Origin: 66-474 sp044464225
GTDB lineage: Bacteria > Pseudomonadota > Gammaproteobacteria > Xanthomonadales > Rhodanobacteraceae
Reading direction: 5' to 3'
Assembly: GCA_044464225.1 (NCBI GenBank)
Contig: JBIQLN010000006.1
Coordinates: 91,746 to 155,745, forward strand
DNA length: 64,000 nucleotides
The translations under genes were made by a program, and so were the position numbers. Shown piece by piece: positions 33,534 to 42,572 of the stretch. Below the pieces are notes generated by a model, which saw only the letters and a program-made list of their open reading frames with translations, made no database searches and had not been told where the DNA came from. The first letter of the stretch is position 1, and the number at the start of each line of letters is the position of its first letter.

Positions 33534-36002
33534 ATGAATCGCATCGCCGTCGCCGGTCTGGTTTGCCTTCTGGTGAGTGGAGGCGCGTTTGCCGCCGCGC
33601 CACAAGAGGCGGCGCACGCGACCGCACCCGGCACGACCCACAAGCTGAGCCTCGAACAGATCATGGCCGACCCGGACTGGATCGGGCCGCCCGTCGAGGA
33701 CGCCTACTGGAGCGTCGATGGCCGTGACATTTATTACAAGCTGAAGCGCAAAGGCGTATCGATCCGGGATCTCTATCGCGCCGCGGCGGGCGGGGGCACG
33801 CCCGCGAAATTGAGCGATGCCGAACTCGCTCACGCCGATGGTCCGGCGGTGTTCGATCGCGCGCACGACCGCGCCGCGTTCCTGCGCCACGGCGACGTGT
33901 TCGTGCGGGACATCGCGCATGGCACCACCCGTCAGGTCACCCGCGACAACGCCAGCAAGTCCGGCCTGCAGATTTCCGCGGATGGAAACCTCGTGAGCTG
34001 GAACCAGGAGGATGGCTGGTACGCGTGGAACGCCGCGATCGGCGTCGCTGCGCCGGTGGCGACGCTGAAGACCGAGGACAATCCGGACGACGCCAAGCCG
34101 GACCAGTTGGAGCGCCTGCAGCTCAGCCTGTTTTCCACCCTGCGCGCGGACAAGGCCGACAAGGATGCCGTGCGCGAACACGACGACAAGCTGGACGCCG
34201 AAAATCCCGCGCGCGCGCCGGCCCCTTTCTACCTGGGTGACAAGGTGCACGTGGCGATGACCTCGCTGTCGCCCAATGCGCGCTGGATGCTGGTGGTGAC
34301 GCGGCCGGAAGGCCATCAACGCGGCAAGCGCCCGGTGGTGGTGCACTACGTCAACGACTCGGGCTATCCCGAAACCGAACCGGCGCGCACCTACGTCGGC
34401 CACAACAACCCGGCGCCGCAATCATTGCTGCTGCTGGACCTCGCGCAGCACAGGCAGTACCCGTTGTCGCTGGATGACCTGCCCGGTATCCACGACGATC
34501 CGCTGCACGATCTGCGGGTGAAGCGCATCGCCGAACTCAAGAAGGAAGGCCACGCCGACGAGGCCGCCGCGCTGGCCGCGCCGAAGACGCGCCCTGTGTC
34601 GGTCAATTTCATCGCTGTCGGGGAATCGGGCGTTCCCGCGATCGTGTGGAGTCCGGACGGCAGCCGACTCGCGGTGGAACTGGTCGCGAACGACCACAAG
34701 GACCGCTGGATAACCTCGGTCGATTTCGCCGCCCACAAGTTGGTGACGCAGGATCGCCTCACCGATCCGGCCTGGATCAACTGGAGTTTCAACGGACTCG
34801 GCTGGCTGGCCGACAACCAAACCCTGTGGTTCGAATCGGAAGCCTCCGGTTACGCACAGCTTTTCGTCAAACCGCTTGACGGCAAGGCGCATGCACTGAC
34901 CGGCACCGGATACGAAGTTTCCGCGCCCGTGCTGTCGCCGGACGGCAAATGGTTCTACGTGCGATCGAACAAGCAGGCGCCCTATGCCTACGACGTGTAC
35001 CGCGTGCCGGTCGCGGGCGGCGCGCTGGAGCAGGTGACGCGTTTCGAAGGCGTGGACGCATTCGAACTCTCGCCGGACGGCAGCAAGCTCGCGGTACTGC
35101 ATTCGAGCGCATACATCCCGCCGCAACTTGCGGTGGTAAACGTTGACGGTTCCGGCGCGCGTGAACTCACCGACACCCGGACGCCCGAATACAAGGCGCT
35201 CGCTTCCACCTGGGTGCAACCGGAGTTCGTGAAAGTACCGAGCAGCCACGGCAACTTCGGCATCTGGGCGAAGTTCTACAAGCCGGTCGACTACGACACT
35301 TCGCACACGCACCCGGCCGTGTTCTTCGTGCACGGCGCCGGTTACCTGCAGGACGTCTCGAAGAACTGGTCGTACTACTTCCGCGAGCAGATGTTCAACA
35401 ACCTGCTGACCCAGGAAGGCTACGTGGTGCTGGACATGGATTACCGCGGTTCGGCCGGCTACGGCCGCGACTGGCGCGATGCGATCTACCGCCGCATGGG
35501 CCATCCGGAACTGGAAGACCTGCTGGACGGCAAGGCGTGGCTGGTCAAGCACCACCACGTCGATCCGGCCCGCGTCGGGATCTACGGCGGTTCCTACGGC
35601 GGCTTCATGACCGAGATGGCGCTGCTGCGCGCGCCCGGCGAATTTGCGGCCGGCGCGGCACAACGCGCAGTATCGGACTGGACCAGTTACAACGACGGCT
35701 ACACGTCCGACATCCTCAACACGCCGCAACTCGATCCCGAGGCTTACAGGATTTCTTCGCCGATCGAATACGCGAAGAACCTCCAGGACCCGCTGCTGAT
35801 GAACCACGGCCTGATCGACAACAACGTGATGCCGGGCGACACCATCCGGCTGTACCAGCGCTTCGTCGAGCTGCACAAGAAGAACTTCTGGATTTCGCTG
35901 TATCCGACCGAGCGCCACGCGTTCGAACACGCCGATGCGTGGTACGACGAATACCGGCGCGTGCATGAGCTGTTCACGCGCTTCGTGAAGGACAAGCAGT
36001 GA
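33534..36002 (+). CDS. Secreted S9 peptidase, DPP IV / acylaminoacyl-peptidase-like
   Basis: 822 aa from the ATG at 33534, which gives a signal peptide (MNRIAVAGLVCLLVSGGAFA); the frame runs open far upstream without meaning. The N-terminal beta-propeller contains repeated WSPDGS/LSPDGK-type blades. The C-terminal hydrolase domain has Ser687 in YGGSYGG and a catalytic His in TERHAFEH, with NHGLIDNNV at the Asp position. It probably degrades peptides in the periplasm. A strong hairpin terminator follows the stop directly. It is larger than the other two S9 enzymes here and lacks the S9A DPYRWLED start. Confidence 0.9.
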   Translation: MNRIAVAGLVCLLVSGGAFAAAPQEAAHATAPGTTHKLSLEQIMADPDWIGPPVEDAYWSVDGRDIYYKLKRKGVSIRDLYRAAAGGGTPAKLSDAELAHADGPAVFDRAHDRAAFLRHGDVFVRDIAHGTTRQVTRDNASKSGLQISADGNLVSWNQEDGWYAWNAAIGVAAPVATLKTEDNPDDAKPDQLERLQLSLFSTLRADKADKDAVREHDDKLDAENPARAPAPFYLGDKVHVAMTSLSPNARWMLVVTRPEGHQRGKRPVVVHYVNDSGYPETEPARTYVGHNNPAPQSLLLLDLAQHRQYPLSLDDLPGIHDDPLHDLRVKRIAELKKEGHADEAAALAAPKTRPVSVNFIAVGESGVPAIVWSPDGSRLAVELVANDHKDRWITSVDFAAHKLVTQDRLTDPAWINWSFNGLGWLADNQTLWFESEASGYAQLFVKPLDGKAHALTGTGYEVSAPVLSPDGKWFYVRSNKQAPYAYDVYRVPVAGGALEQVTRFEGVDAFELSPDGSKLAVLHSSAYIPPQLAVVNVDGSGARELTDTRTPEYKALASTWVQPEFVKVPSSHGNFGIWAKFYKPVDYDTSHTHPAVFFVHGAGYLQDVSKNWSYYFREQMFNNLLTQEGYVVLDMDYRGSAGYGRDWRDAIYRRMGHPELEDLLDGKAWLVKHHHVDPARVGIYGGSYGGFMTEMALLRAPGEFAAGAAQRAVSDWTSYNDGYTSDILNTPQLDPEAYRISSPIEYAKNLQDPLLMNHGLIDNNVMPGDTIRLYQRFVELHKKNFWISLYPTERHAFEHADAWYDEYRRVHELFTRFVKDKQ

Positions 36003-36006
36003 AGCG

Positions 36007-36030
36007 AAGGGGCGCCTCGGGGCGCCCCTT
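36007..36030. terminator. Rho-independent terminator-like hairpin, probably bidirectional
   Basis: AAGGGGCGCC (36007-36016) pairs perfectly with GGCGCCCCTT (36021-36030), a 10-bp stem with a TCGG loop, followed by T. It starts 5 nt after the S9 peptidase stop and 55 nt before the stop of the convergent Wza-like gene. The AA/TT base pairs give short U-tracts on both strands. Confidence 0.8.
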
Positions 36031-36084
36031 TCCGCAGGACGGTTCAGGTCGGGGGCGCGGGAGATGGCCGCCAGCCCATCACGG

Positions 36085-37194
36085 TCATGGGTTGCGCTGG
36101 ATGTAGTACTGCGCCGCCGCGGTGGAATTGATCGCATTCGTCAACGGCAGCAACTGGCTCAGGAAGCGGTTCCAGCGCGTGATGCCGGCTGCCGACGCGA
36201 AGACCACGTCGCCCGGCTGCACCTCGAACTGGCTTCCCAGTGCCAGCGCCACCGCCGATTTCGCATCCAGCTCGTAAACCGTCGCCTTGGCATCGCCGGG
36301 ATGCGAGGTATTGCGGATCACGTAAATCTTGCCCTTTGACGTGACCTGGTTCAGGCCACCGGCGGCGCCGATCGCTTCGGTCAGCGAGATGTCCGCCGAA
36401 CTGAAGCGGACCACGCGCGGGCGATTCACCTCGCCCATCACGTACACCTGCTGGTGGTCGTTGTACGGAAGGAAGATGCGATCGCCCGCCTTGAGGTAAA
36501 TCTCCCTGGCGTGGCCGTCATGCTCCATCCGGTCGATGTCGAGGTGATAGGCGTGGCCGTCACGCGTCAACACCACGTCGGAAAGATTCGCGTTGGGATC
36601 GTCCACGATCGCCTTGCCCATCGCCTCGCCGAGGGTCAGCGGCACGCCGGTGATCGGCTGCGGACCAGTCTTGGTGAACGCGCCTTCGAGCACCACGTGC
36701 TGGCTGTCGTAACTGAGCACGCTGACATCGACCTGCGGTTTCTTCAAATAAGTGCCCAGCTTGCTCGCGAGGATTTCGCGCAGCTGATCGATGGTCTTGC
36801 CCGCTGCCTGGATCTTGCCCGCAAAGGGGTAGTAGATCGAGCCGTCGGCCTGCACCACGCGCCCATTGGCCGCCGCCTGGTTCTGGTTGCCCGCCGGCGA
36901 AGTGAGTTCCGGATGATTCCACACCGTGATGTACAGCGTGTCGCCCGGACCGATCTGGTAGGCCTGCGGCTGGTAAGCGAGCAACGCCGGTGGAATGGCA
37001 TCCGGCGAATTGGCGGCACCTTCCTGCGCGATCACCTGGGGCGTGATCGGAACCAGGTGGACGTAATCGGGATTGGTCTGCGCGGCCCGCACGTCCAGCG
37101 ATGCGGTCTGGCCGGGCACGCAACCAGCCATCACCGCACACGCCATGACGGCCAACACGCAGCGCGTGCCGCCTTTGCACACTGCACCCATCCC
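36085..37194 (-). CDS. wza: Wza/GumB-like outer-membrane polysaccharide export lipoprotein
   Basis: 369 aa from the ATG at 37192-37194. This start gives a 23-residue lipoprotein signal ending in VMAGC (Cys24) and has AGGGG upstream; an ATG at 37248 would add 18 residues. The Poly_export (SLBB-containing) domain begins at YQIGPGDTLYITVWNHPEL (about 80-100). PFAGKIQAAGKTIDQLREIL and two SLBB-type segments follow, including VYVMGEVNRPRVV. It would form the outer-membrane channel for the exopolysaccharide. It is divergent from the wzc-like gene across a long, partly AT-rich region. Confidence 0.9.
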   Translation of the reverse strand, partial: GMGAVCKGGTRCVLAVMACAVMAGCVPGQTASLDVRAAQTNPDYVHLVPITPQVIAQEGAANSPDAIPPALLAYQPQAYQIGPGDTLYITVWNHPELTSPAGNQNQAAANGRVVQADGSIYYPFAGKIQAAGKTIDQLREILASKLGTYLKKPQVDVSVLSYDSQHVVLEGAFTKTGPQPITGVPLTLGEAMGKAIVDDPNANLSDVVLTRDGHAYHLDIDRMEHDGHAREIYLKAGDRIFLPYNDHQQVYVMGEVNRPRVVRFSSADISLTEAIGAAGGLNQVTSKGKIYVIRNTSHPGDAKATVYELDAKSAVALALGSQFEVQPGDVVFASAAGITRWNRFLSQLLPLTNAINSTAAAQYYIQRNP

Positions 37195-37983
37195 GCGCCC
37201 CTGCACGCCGGAAAGCAATCCATCGAAAGTCCGCTGCGGAAATTCCATTTCAGTTCGCCTTGTCGAGATACGGGGACGCAAACCGCGCCCGGCCGGAATG
37301 GCCCACGAGGACTCGTGGGGCAACGTGGCGGCGCATCGGAGTTTGCAGGTCCCTCGCTGCCGCAATGCCTGCAACGACGAACATAAACCGATGACGGAAA
37401 CAGGCGCGGTGCCAACGTTTCCTGCACCGACGCTGTCATGTCGGATCGGAGTGGAACGCGCTGCATCTCGCCACGATGCCGATCCACAGTAGGCCATGGC
37501 TCCACCCGTGTCCAGCGCATGGAGCTGAATGGAAATCCATTTATTTTTGTATCAGGCCGGTTATGAAACACGAATGGATTCGACAAGTTTTTGTATGCGC
37601 TTGCATTTCGATGATGAATGGACGGCTGTCCATTTCATGAATGCGCGGATATTCGGGATTCGTCCCGGAGTTGTGATGGTTTCGTTCAGCACGTTGTTGC
37701 AAGAATCGCAGATTCGAACCGGCGGCGAGCCGGCGCGCAAGCGGCACGTTTTGCACTGCCACGCGTCTTGCAACCGTCGCCGCGAAATCCCGCATCGGCA
37801 CGTTGCACGGGTGCCGAACCGGCGGCAAGGAAGCCAAACGGAGCGACGACAGGATGAGATCGCAAGCGCATGCCCGATGCAGTGCCAACGACGCGCGCAG
37901 GTCCGCCTGCAGCTTTCGCTTCCGTCCAGGCGCCCGCAGGCGGCGACCGGATCAGACGGCCCGGGTGAGTCAGGAGGACTCCA
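37195..37983. other. Long divergent regulatory region of the exopolysaccharide cluster
   Basis: About 790 bp between the wza-like and wzc-like genes without a convincing gene. An open frame at 37529-37987 has no protein-like features. The middle part (about 37526-37700) is clearly more AT-rich than its surroundings and contains T-runs and the palindrome at 37613-37638. Promoters for both operons must lie here, but I cannot place -35/-10 pairs with confidence. Confidence 0.55.
37613..37638. promoter_or_regulatory. Operator-like palindrome in the exopolysaccharide intergenic region
   Basis: AATGGAC (37617-37623) and GTCCATT (37628-37634) are perfect inverted repeats around GGCT, and flanking ATGA/TTCAT bases extend the symmetry with one bulge. 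A lesser AATGG/CCATT repeat followed by TATTTTTG lies at 37528-37548. A regulator site or attenuator is possible; inferred from symmetry only. Confidence 0.4.
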
Positions 37984-40245
37984 ATGACGCCCACTCAAAG
38001 ACTTGAATATTCGCACCCGGCGTTCATCGATGCGCGCGCACTGCCGATCGAGCAGAGCGGCGATGACATCGATTTGCGCGCACTGCTCGGCACGTTGATC
38101 GACCACAAGCGGTTCATCCTCACGGTGACCGCGGTCTTTTTCCTGGCGGGCCTGGCTTATGTGCTGCTGACGAGACCCGTGTACCAGGCGACGGCCCTGC
38201 TGCAGGTCGAGCAGGCGCCCACGCTACCCGGCATTACCGCGGTCGAACAGGCGGTGGGTGCATCCGATCCGGCGGCCACCGATGCAGTGTCGATCCTGAC
38301 GTCGTATTCCGTGGTCAAGAGTGCAGTGGATGCGCTCAACCTCAACATCGTGGTTTCGCCCGATCGCGTGCCGCTGATCGGCAATCTCGCCGCGCAGTTC
38401 TACACACCCGCCAAGCCCGGGGCGGTCGCGGCGCCCCCGCCCGGCCTCGGGCGATACGACTGGGGTGGCTCGCAACTGGACGTCGATCGGCTGGACGTGC
38501 CCGACCGCCTGCTGGGGCGCACGTTGACGCTGGTGGCGGGCGAGCACGGCGCCTACACGCTGCGCGAGGACAGCCTCGCTCCGCTGATGGACGGCAAGGT
38601 GCTGTTGCGGGGCCACGTCGGCCAGACGGTGAAGCACGACGGCATCACGATGCACGTCGCCAAACTGGATGCCAATCCGGGCACGCACTTCAGTGTCACC
38701 CGCAACAACGAGGCATCCACGGTCGCGGGGTTGCAGGCGTCGATCAATGCCCAGCCTGCACAGCAGAACTCCAACGTCATCGAACTGTCGCTCGACAGCG
38801 TCAGCCCGCACCTGGCCGTGCAGATCCTCGATTACGTCACGCAGGCCTTCCTGGCGCAGAACGTGGGGCGCAATTCCGCGCAATCCGCGAACAGCCTGAA
38901 GTTCGTGAAGAAGCAACTGCCGATCGTGAAGAAGCGGCTGGAAGACGCGCAGGCAGCTTTGAATGCCTACCAGTTGAAGGCGCACTCGGTGAACGTGCCG
39001 ATGCAGACCCAGAGCCTGCTCACGCAGCTCGACGACATCGACAGCAACCTGCGGCAACTCGAGTCGCAGCGGCTGGAAGCGGCCCGCCTGTACACGCCGC
39101 AGCACCCGGCCTACAAGGCGATCATGAATCAGATCGGCATGTTGCAAGCGCGCAAGTCTGCCATGCAGAAGCAGATGAGCACCCTGCCGGACACGCAGCG
39201 CCAGTTGCTGCGGTTGAACGGCAACGTGCAGGTATTGAACACCACCTACAACGGGCTGCTCAACGAAGAGCAGCAGCTCCAGATCTCGCAGGCGGGCGCC
39301 GTCGGCACGGCGCGCATCGTGGATGAGCCGACGGTGGACATCACCAGCCCCGCGAAGCCCAAGAAATTGATGACCGTTGCCGGAAGCACGGTGGCCGGGG
39401 CGGTGCTTGCACTCGCTTTCGTGTTCCTGCGCCAGTTCATGAAACGCGGCGTGGAAGACCCGGCGGAAATCGAACAACTCGGCCTGCCGGTGTACACGGC
39501 GATCCCCTTGAGCGAGCAGCAACTCGCCCTTTCCGAACACGAGCGTCCGCGGCTGTTCTCGCGGCGCCGGCAACGCCTGCTGGCGCTGGCGGCGCCCGAA
39601 GACCTCGCCGCCGAAGCCCTGCGGGGGCTGCGTACCAGCCTGTACTTCACCGCACCGGATGCCGCCAACAATCGCATCATGATCTGCGGTTCCAGCCCGA
39701 ATGCGGGCAAGACCTTCGTCTCCGCCAATCTCGCGGCGATCAACGCGCAGGCCGGTCAACGGGTCTTGCTGATCGACGCCAACATGCGCGACGGCAAGCT
39801 GCACACCATCCTCGGCGGCCGTCCGGACAACGGGCTGTCGGAATTGCTCGCCGACCGGATCATCGTCGAGGAGGCCATCCGCTCCGTCGAGGACGTGGAG
39901 AACCTGCACTTCATCCCGGCCGGCCGCAAGCCGTCCAATCCTTCCGAACTGCTGATGCGGCCGCGCTTCGCGGCACTGCTGCACGCCCTTTCCCCGCGCT
40001 ATGACCTGATCGTGATCGACAGTCCGCCGATTCTGTCGGTGACGGACGCGACGATCATCGGCCACCACGTCGGCACCAGCCTGCTGGTGGTGCGCTTCGG
40101 CCTCAACCAGTCGCGCGAAGTCGAGATGGCGATGCAGCGCTTCCGCCAGAGCGGTGTCGAAATCAAGGGCGTCGTGTTCAACGGCATGGAACGGCGCAGC
40201 GGCGGCTTCAATGCCTACGGGTACCACGCGGACGGGCTGGAATGA
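37984..40245 (+). CDS. wzc: Wzc/GumC-like chain-length determinant with BY-kinase domain
   Basis: Protein of 753 aa. The N-terminal Wzz domain has TM1 at about 44-62, a long periplasmic coiled-coil part and TM2 at about 460-480 after a proline-containing TSPAKPKK stretch. The cytoplasmic tyrosine-kinase domain carries Walker A SSPNAGKT (570-577), Walker A' LLIDANMRDG and Walker B DLIVIDSPP. It controls polymer length and export together with the Wza-like lipoprotein. The tyrosine tail is minimal: only two tyrosines near the C-terminus (AYGYHADGLE), whereas Wzc usually has a cluster of five to seven. It starts the plus-strand operon. Confidence 0.92.
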   Translation: MTPTQRLEYSHPAFIDARALPIEQSGDDIDLRALLGTLIDHKRFILTVTAVFFLAGLAYVLLTRPVYQATALLQVEQAPTLPGITAVEQAVGASDPAATDAVSILTSYSVVKSAVDALNLNIVVSPDRVPLIGNLAAQFYTPAKPGAVAAPPPGLGRYDWGGSQLDVDRLDVPDRLLGRTLTLVAGEHGAYTLREDSLAPLMDGKVLLRGHVGQTVKHDGITMHVAKLDANPGTHFSVTRNNEASTVAGLQASINAQPAQQNSNVIELSLDSVSPHLAVQILDYVTQAFLAQNVGRNSAQSANSLKFVKKQLPIVKKRLEDAQAALNAYQLKAHSVNVPMQTQSLLTQLDDIDSNLRQLESQRLEAARLYTPQHPAYKAIMNQIGMLQARKSAMQKQMSTLPDTQRQLLRLNGNVQVLNTTYNGLLNEEQQLQISQAGAVGTARIVDEPTVDITSPAKPKKLMTVAGSTVAGAVLALAFVFLRQFMKRGVEDPAEIEQLGLPVYTAIPLSEQQLALSEHERPRLFSRRRQRLLALAAPEDLAAEALRGLRTSLYFTAPDAANNRIMICGSSPNAGKTFVSANLAAINAQAGQRVLLIDANMRDGKLHTILGGRPDNGLSELLADRIIVEEAIRSVEDVENLHFIPAGRKPSNPSELLMRPRFAALLHALSPRYDLIVIDSPPILSVTDATIIGHHVGTSLLVVRFGLNQSREVEMAMQRFRQSGVEIKGVVFNGMERRSGGFNAYGYHADGLE

Positions 40246-40296
40246 TCCGCATCGCGACCATCGATGCGCCTGACCCGCAGTGGTGGAGGCAGGGCG

Positions 40297-41667
40297 ATGG
40301 CGGTTGAAGCGTCGCAAGCCCCGCCCGCGGTGGGCGAGGCCGGCCGGGCAACCGTCGACTTCGCCGCGGCCGCGCGCCTGCTTCGCCGTGGCGCATCCGG
40401 CGCACTGCTGGTACAGGTGGGCGGCGCCGGCTTCAGCCTGATCGTCAACGTGTTGCTGGCGCGGCTGGTCGGCAAATCGCAGTACGGCATCTACGCCTAC
40501 GCGATGTCCTGGGTGAGCGTGCTGGTGGTGCTGGCGCTGCTCGGCCAGAGCAGCAGCGTGGTGCGCTTCGTCCCCGTCTACCTGCACCGCAGGGACTGGG
40601 GTGCGCTGCGTGGCTTGCGCCGTGGCGCCAGCGGCATCGTGCTGGCGGGAAGCATCGCGATCATGCTGGCCGGTGCGGCGCTGGTGCTGGCGCTGCGCGA
40701 CCGGATGGGCAGCGCCACCCTGCAGACGATGCTGGCGGGCTTCCTGTTGCTGCCCCTGCTGGCGCAACTCGGATTGAACGGCGGCTTCTTCCGCGGCTAC
40801 AAGCGGGCGGTCAGTTCCGGGGCCTACAACAGTCTGGTGCGCCCGGTTTTCTTGATCGCGCTGGTGTTGGTACTCGCCTTTCCGCTCGGCCTGAAGCTGG
40901 ATGCGCCGGGCATCATGCTGGCCAACGTCATCGCCGCATTGGCTGCGGTGGGATGTTCCGAATGGCACCTGTCGCGTTCGTGGCCGACCGCGGCGAAAAG
41001 CGCCACGCCGGTCTATGAACCACGCGCCTGGTTCAGGCTGGGCCGCCAGTTGTTCTTGCTGGCGGCGATCGGGATCGTGTCCAACCGCGTGGATGTCCTG
41101 ATCCTGGGCGCGTTCACCGGCGCAAACGAAGTCGGGCCCTACTACGCGGCGGTGCGGCTCGCGGCGCTTGCGGCGTATGGATTGACGGCGATCAACACCA
41201 TCCTCGCGCCGATGATCGCCGAGCGCTACGCGGCCGAAGACCACGCGACCATGGCGCGGCTGGTGCATCACGCAGCCAGGCTGACGTTCATCGTCACCGC
41301 GGCGGTCGCGCTCGCGATTGCGATCGCCGGCTACTGGGTACTTGGCTTGTTCGGCAGGGGTTTCGCGGAAGCGGCGTACGTTCCGCTGCTCATCATCCTC
41401 GCCGGCCAGTGCGTGGCCGCCATGAGCGGGCCCACCGGCTTCCTGATGACGATGACCCGCTACGAGCGCCAGGCATCCTGGTTCATGGCGTTGGCGGCCG
41501 CGTTGAACGTGGTGTTCAGCGTGGCACTGATTCCCGCCTTCGGGCTGATCGGCGCCGCGCTCGCGACCGCGTTCGGGAGCGTGGCGTGGAACGTGTCGGG
41601 CCTGGCGTTCGTCCGTTCGCGACTCGGTGTCAATCCGACCATCCTGCCGCTCGGGGAAAAGCCATGA
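40297..41667 (+). CDS. wzx: Wzx-type flippase (polysaccharide transport family)
   Basis: 456 aa with about 12-14 membrane helices. The ATG at 40297 follows GGAGG (40285-40289) and is preferred over an ATG at 40264. The opening domain (LLRRGASGALLVQVGGAGFSLIVNVLLARLVG) and the conserved LLGQSSSVVRFVP stretch fit the PST/MOP superfamily that flips undecaprenyl-linked repeat units across the inner membrane. It sits between wzc and glycosyltransferase genes and overlaps the next gene as ATGA. Confidence 0.88.
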   Translation: MAVEASQAPPAVGEAGRATVDFAAAARLLRRGASGALLVQVGGAGFSLIVNVLLARLVGKSQYGIYAYAMSWVSVLVVLALLGQSSSVVRFVPVYLHRRDWGALRGLRRGASGIVLAGSIAIMLAGAALVLALRDRMGSATLQTMLAGFLLLPLLAQLGLNGGFFRGYKRAVSSGAYNSLVRPVFLIALVLVLAFPLGLKLDAPGIMLANVIAALAAVGCSEWHLSRSWPTAAKSATPVYEPRAWFRLGRQLFLLAAIGIVSNRVDVLILGAFTGANEVGPYYAAVRLAALAAYGLTAINTILAPMIAERYAAEDHATMARLVHHAARLTFIVTAAVALAIAIAGYWVLGLFGRGFAEAAYVPLLIILAGQCVAAMSGPTGFLMTMTRYERQASWFMALAAALNVVFSVALIPAFGLIGAALATAFGSVAWNVSGLAFVRSRLGVNPTILPLGEKP

Positions 41668-42572
41668 CTGCGCCGAACTTCATCCTCGCGGGTGCGCCCA
41701 AGTGCGGCACCACCGCACTGGCCATGTACCTGCGCCAGCACCCGCGCATCTTCATGTGCATGCCCAAGGAGCCGGGTTACTTCGCCCCGGACCTGCCCGA
41801 ACACCGTTACGTGTCGACCTGGACTGAATACGAGGCGCTGTTTTCCGGCGCGACGAAGCAGCACCTCGCCGTTGGCGAAGCCTCGATCTTCTACATGTAC
41901 TCCGATTCCGCGATCGCCGGGATCCGTCGTGCGCTGCCGGCCGCGAAGCTGATCGTGATGCTGCGCAATCCGGTGGACCTCGCGATCTCCATGCACGCCC
42001 AGGCGCTGCGTTCGCGGGATGAGAACGTGGTCGATTTCGCGGAGGCGTGGACGTTGTGCGCGGACCGCCGCGCGGGCCGCCGGGTGCCACCGCGCGGGCG
42101 CGACCACAAGATCCTGCTGTACGACACGTTGCCGCTGCTCGGGCTGCAACTGCAGCGACTGCTGCAGACGTTTCCCGAATCGCAGGTGCGTTGGTGGTTC
42201 TATGACGATTTCGCCAACGAGCCCGCGCAAATCTACCGCGAGGTGCTGGCGTTCCTCGGCGTCGAGGACGACGGTCGGGACGAGTTTCCGCTGGTGAATC
42301 CGCGCCGGCACGCGCGTTGGCAATCGCTGGCGCAGTTCACGCAGAAGACGCCGAGGCCGCTGGTCCGCGCCGCGATGTATGCCAAGCGCCGCGTGGGCAT
42401 CCAGCGCCTCGGCGTGCTGGATGCGCTGCGCAGCATCAACTTCGTGCGCGGGAAGCAGGCGGTCGCGCCTGCGCTGATGGAGGAAATGCGCGCACACTTC
42501 ACGCCCGACATCCGGCTGCTCGAGTCGATCACCGGCAGAAGCCTGGCGCACTGGCGGGGTGCCGCGGCATGA
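41664..42572 (+). CDS. Sulfotransferase family protein
   Basis: 302 aa, start ATG at 41664 overlapping the wzx stop. The 5'-phosphosulfate loop is at the N-terminus (FILAGAPKCGTTALAMYL) and the 3'-phosphate-binding region is KLIVMLRNPVDLAISMHAQ, both classic PAPS-dependent sulfotransferase motifs. Its place between the flippase and glycosyltransferases suggests it sulfates a sugar of the exopolysaccharide, which is inference. PAPS-forming genes (cysC, cysN, cysD) are not in the window. ATGA overlap with the next gene. Confidence 0.88.
   Translation: MTAPNFILAGAPKCGTTALAMYLRQHPRIFMCMPKEPGYFAPDLPEHRYVSTWTEYEALFSGATKQHLAVGEASIFYMYSDSAIAGIRRALPAAKLIVMLRNPVDLAISMHAQALRSRDENVVDFAEAWTLCADRRAGRRVPPRGRDHKILLYDTLPLLGLQLQRLLQTFPESQVRWWFYDDFANEPAQIYREVLAFLGVEDDGRDEFPLVNPRRHARWQSLAQFTQKTPRPLVRAAMYAKRRVGIQRLGVLDALRSINFVRGKQAVAPALMEEMRAHFTPDIRLLESITGRSLAHWRGAAA

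Noticed and set aside
37695..37720. tRNA T-arm-like sequence (CCGGTTCGAATC on the minus strand)
   Set aside because: The 5-bp T-stem does not pair on the other side, and no acceptor, D-arm or anticodon arm can be built around it.
37529..37987. 152-codon frame in the exopolysaccharide intergenic region
   Set aside because: Its composition changes abruptly from AT-rich to Arg/Gln-rich, there is no ribosome binding site and no recognisable fold, and it ends exactly where the wzc-like gene starts.
38224..41271. A 1015-codon minus-strand frame across wzc and wzx
   Set aside because: It is antisense to two well-supported genes, His/Gln/Arg-rich and without domains, so it is a codon-bias shadow.
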